Assembly: GCA_017304505.1 (NCBI GenBank)
Contig: JAFKKQ010000096.1
Span: 1-7,147 of the forward strand
Direction of reading: 5' to 3'
Length of the DNA stretch: 7,147 nt
Source of the DNA: Hyphomicrobiales bacterium
GTDB taxonomy: Bacteria; Pseudomonadota; Alphaproteobacteria; Rhizobiales; Xanthobacteraceae
Both the position numbers and the translations under genes were made by a program. How positions within the stretch are numbered: position 1 is the stretch's first letter; the number at the start of each line of letters is the position of its first letter. Positions 6,093 to 7,147 of this stretch are shown piece by piece. The notes beneath the pieces were generated by a model that saw nothing but the letters and a program-made list of their open reading frames with translations, was not told the DNA's origin and did no database searches.

Positions 6093-7147
6093 AACGCACC
6101 GCGACGCCAAGCCTTCGCAGCGCGTCGGCCGGCTGCTGGAAGGTCGGATCAAGCGCAGCGGCCTGCCGCAGGTCGGCAATGGCGGCATCGCGCGCGCCGA
6201 GCTTTTCGCGGATCAGCCCGCGCAAACTCAGTGCCGGAGCCGAATTGGCGTTGAGCGCGGCGGCCTTGTCGGCATCGGCCAGCGCCTGGGAGAACCGTCC
6301 GGCCAGATAATGCGCTTGCGAACGGTTATAGAAGGCGAGCGCGAAGTTCGGCGCGAGTGCGATGGCTTTATCGTAATCCTCGACGGCGCGGTCGAACCGC
6401 CCCTTGTTGCGCCAGACGTTGCCGCGGTTGTCGTAGTAGTTCGGGTTGCGTGAATCCTGGGCGATGGCCTTGTCGAAATCGGTCAGGGCGCGGTCGAATT
6501 CGCCCCTGGTGTTCCAGATTGTGCCCCGGTTGTTGTAGGCGGCCGCGCTGTCCGGCGCGAGCGCGATGGCTTTATCGAAATCGGCAATGGCGCGGTCGTC
6601 ATCTTTGCCTTGCCAAAGCAGGCCGCGGTTGAGGTAGGCCAAGGCGTAGTTCGGATCGAGCTTGATCGCCTGGTCGTAATCGCTCATGGCGCGGTCGCGA
6701 TCGCCCTTGTCGGCTTCTGCGATACCGCGGTTGTTATAGGCGGCGACGTCCTTCGGGTTGAGCCGGATCGCCTGGTCGTAATCGGCGATGGCGCGGTCGA
6801 AATCGCCGCGGCGGCGATAGGCAAGGCCGCGGTTGAAATAAGCGGCGGAAAGAGTGGGGTCGACCTTGAGCGCCTGGCCGTAGTCGGCGATGGCGCGCTC
6901 GGTCTCGCCCTTGCCATCGTAGGCGGTGGCGCGGCCCATGTATCCCATCAGGCTCTTGGGATCGAGGCGGATCGCCTGATCGAAACTTGCGATGGCGCCG
7001 TCGAAGTCGCGCGTCGCCAGTTGCGCGTTGCCGCGATTGACGTAGGCGCGCAGATGATTGGGGTTGACGCGAATGGCTTCGTTGAAGTCGGCGATTGCCC
7101 GGTTGTAGTCGCGAGCCTTGCCGTAGGCGATGCCGCGGTTGGAATAG
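6091..7147 (-). CDS. Tetratricopeptide repeat protein, C-terminal 351 residues
   Basis: This is a TPR scaffold protein; such arrays bind partner proteins or peptides, and no enzymatic domain is seen. The frame is open from the right edge to the TAA at 6093-6091, so the start and any signal peptide lie outside. An ATG at 6948 falls inside a repeat and is not the start. Ten consecutive repeats fill 7146-6130, nine of 34 residues and one of 33. The consensus is roughly Y-x-N-R-G-x5-K-G-D-x-D-R-A-I-A-D-Y-D-x-A-I-x-L-D-P. This Asn-Arg-Gly type is common in Bradyrhizobium-like genomes. The first eight are regular, while repeats 9 and 10 drift ('LSLRGLIREKLGARDAAIADL'). A 12-residue tail, ADALRRLGVAVR, ends the protein. 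Repeat 6 (6636-6538) lacks the Gly of the A-B helix turn. It converges on rlmE with a 12-bp gap. The function and partner are unknown, and the TPR call is certain. Confidence 0.93.
   Translation of the reverse strand, partial: YSNRGIAYGKARDYNRAIADFNEAIRVNPNHLRAYVNRGNAQLATRDFDGAIASFDQAIRLDPKSLMGYMGRATAYDGKGETERAIADYGQALKVDPTLSAAYFNRGLAYRRRGDFDRAIADYDQAIRLNPKDVAAYNNRGIAEADKGDRDRAMSDYDQAIKLDPNYALAYLNRGLLWQGKDDDRAIADFDKAIALAPDSAAAYNNRGTIWNTRGEFDRALTDFDKAIAQDSRNPNYYDNRGNVWRNKGRFDRAVEDYDKAIALAPNFALAFYNRSQAHYLAGRFSQALADADKAAALNANSAPALSLRGLIREKLGARDAAIADLRQAAALDPTFQQPADALRRLGVAVR
6130..7146 (-). repeat. Tandem about 102-bp coding repeats (TPR array)
   Basis: Ten tandem units of 102 bp, one of 99 bp, encode the TPR motifs. 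The DNA itself is repetitive: variants of 'gcgatggcgcggtcgaa' recur at roughly 102-bp intervals across the array. The array continues to the window edge, so the total copy number is not known. Confidence 0.9.

Noticed and set aside
6091..6948. Treating ATG 6948 as the start of the TPR gene.
   Set aside because: The frame stays open to the right edge and encodes two further full TPR units upstream of this ATG, so the true start is outside the window.
1..7147. Search for phage, CRISPR, toxin-antitoxin, IS element or biosynthetic cluster signals.
   Set aside because: No spacer-repeat array, transposase, integrase, small toxin pair or cluster genes were seen. The content is housekeeping and catabolic genes with uniform composition.

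Overview
The window is GC-rich and densely coded, and every gene looks like ordinary alphaproteobacterial sequence. The protein flavour suggests the order Hyphomicrobiales (Rhizobiales), probably a Bradyrhizobium/Rhodopseudomonas/Xanthobacteraceae-type soil bacterium. The basis is a single-domain Ppx/GppA protein directly coupled to RlmE, a lone CoxL-like molybdenum hydroxylase subunit and a long TPR protein. This placement is inference from sequence flavour, because no taxonomic marker gene lies in the window.

Layout: (1) A leftward block, positions 3920 down to 1, reads as a likely three-gene operon. It starts with a 787-residue molybdopterin-binding large subunit of the xanthine dehydrogenase/CO dehydrogenase superfamily. 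After a 49-bp gap comes a complete 402-residue MFS transporter, and an ATGA overlap then leads into a second, CynX/NimT-like MFS transporter that runs off the left edge after 100 codons. (2) A 240-bp divergent intergenic region (3921-4160) carries weak sigma70-like promoter candidates on both strands and an imperfect inverted repeat containing a perfect 14-bp palindrome. (3) A rightward pair follows: a Ppx/GppA-family phosphatase with an unusual basic N-terminal extension, and the 23S rRNA 2'-O-methyltransferase RlmE, overlapping by 14 bp. (4) Converging on RlmE from the right is a TPR protein with ten consecutive repeats, whose N-terminus lies beyond the right edge. Only 12 bp separate the two stop codons, and a 15-bp direct repeat with 16-bp period spans them.

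How the genes may work together: the leftward block could be a catabolic unit in which the Mo-hydroxylase oxidises a small heterocycle, aldehyde or similar substrate and the transporters move substrate or product. The [2Fe-2S] and FAD subunits such an enzyme normally needs are not adjacent, so they must be encoded elsewhere or downstream of the left edge. The Ppx/GppA-RlmE pair links polyphosphate/(p)ppGpp turnover with ribosome maturation.

I found no RNA gene, mobile element, CRISPR array, phage gene or clearly new system. The findings are modest: the orphan Mo-hydroxylase with its transporters, the N-terminal extension of the phosphatase, the intergenic inverted repeat, the small duplication at the convergent stops, and one shortened TPR unit.
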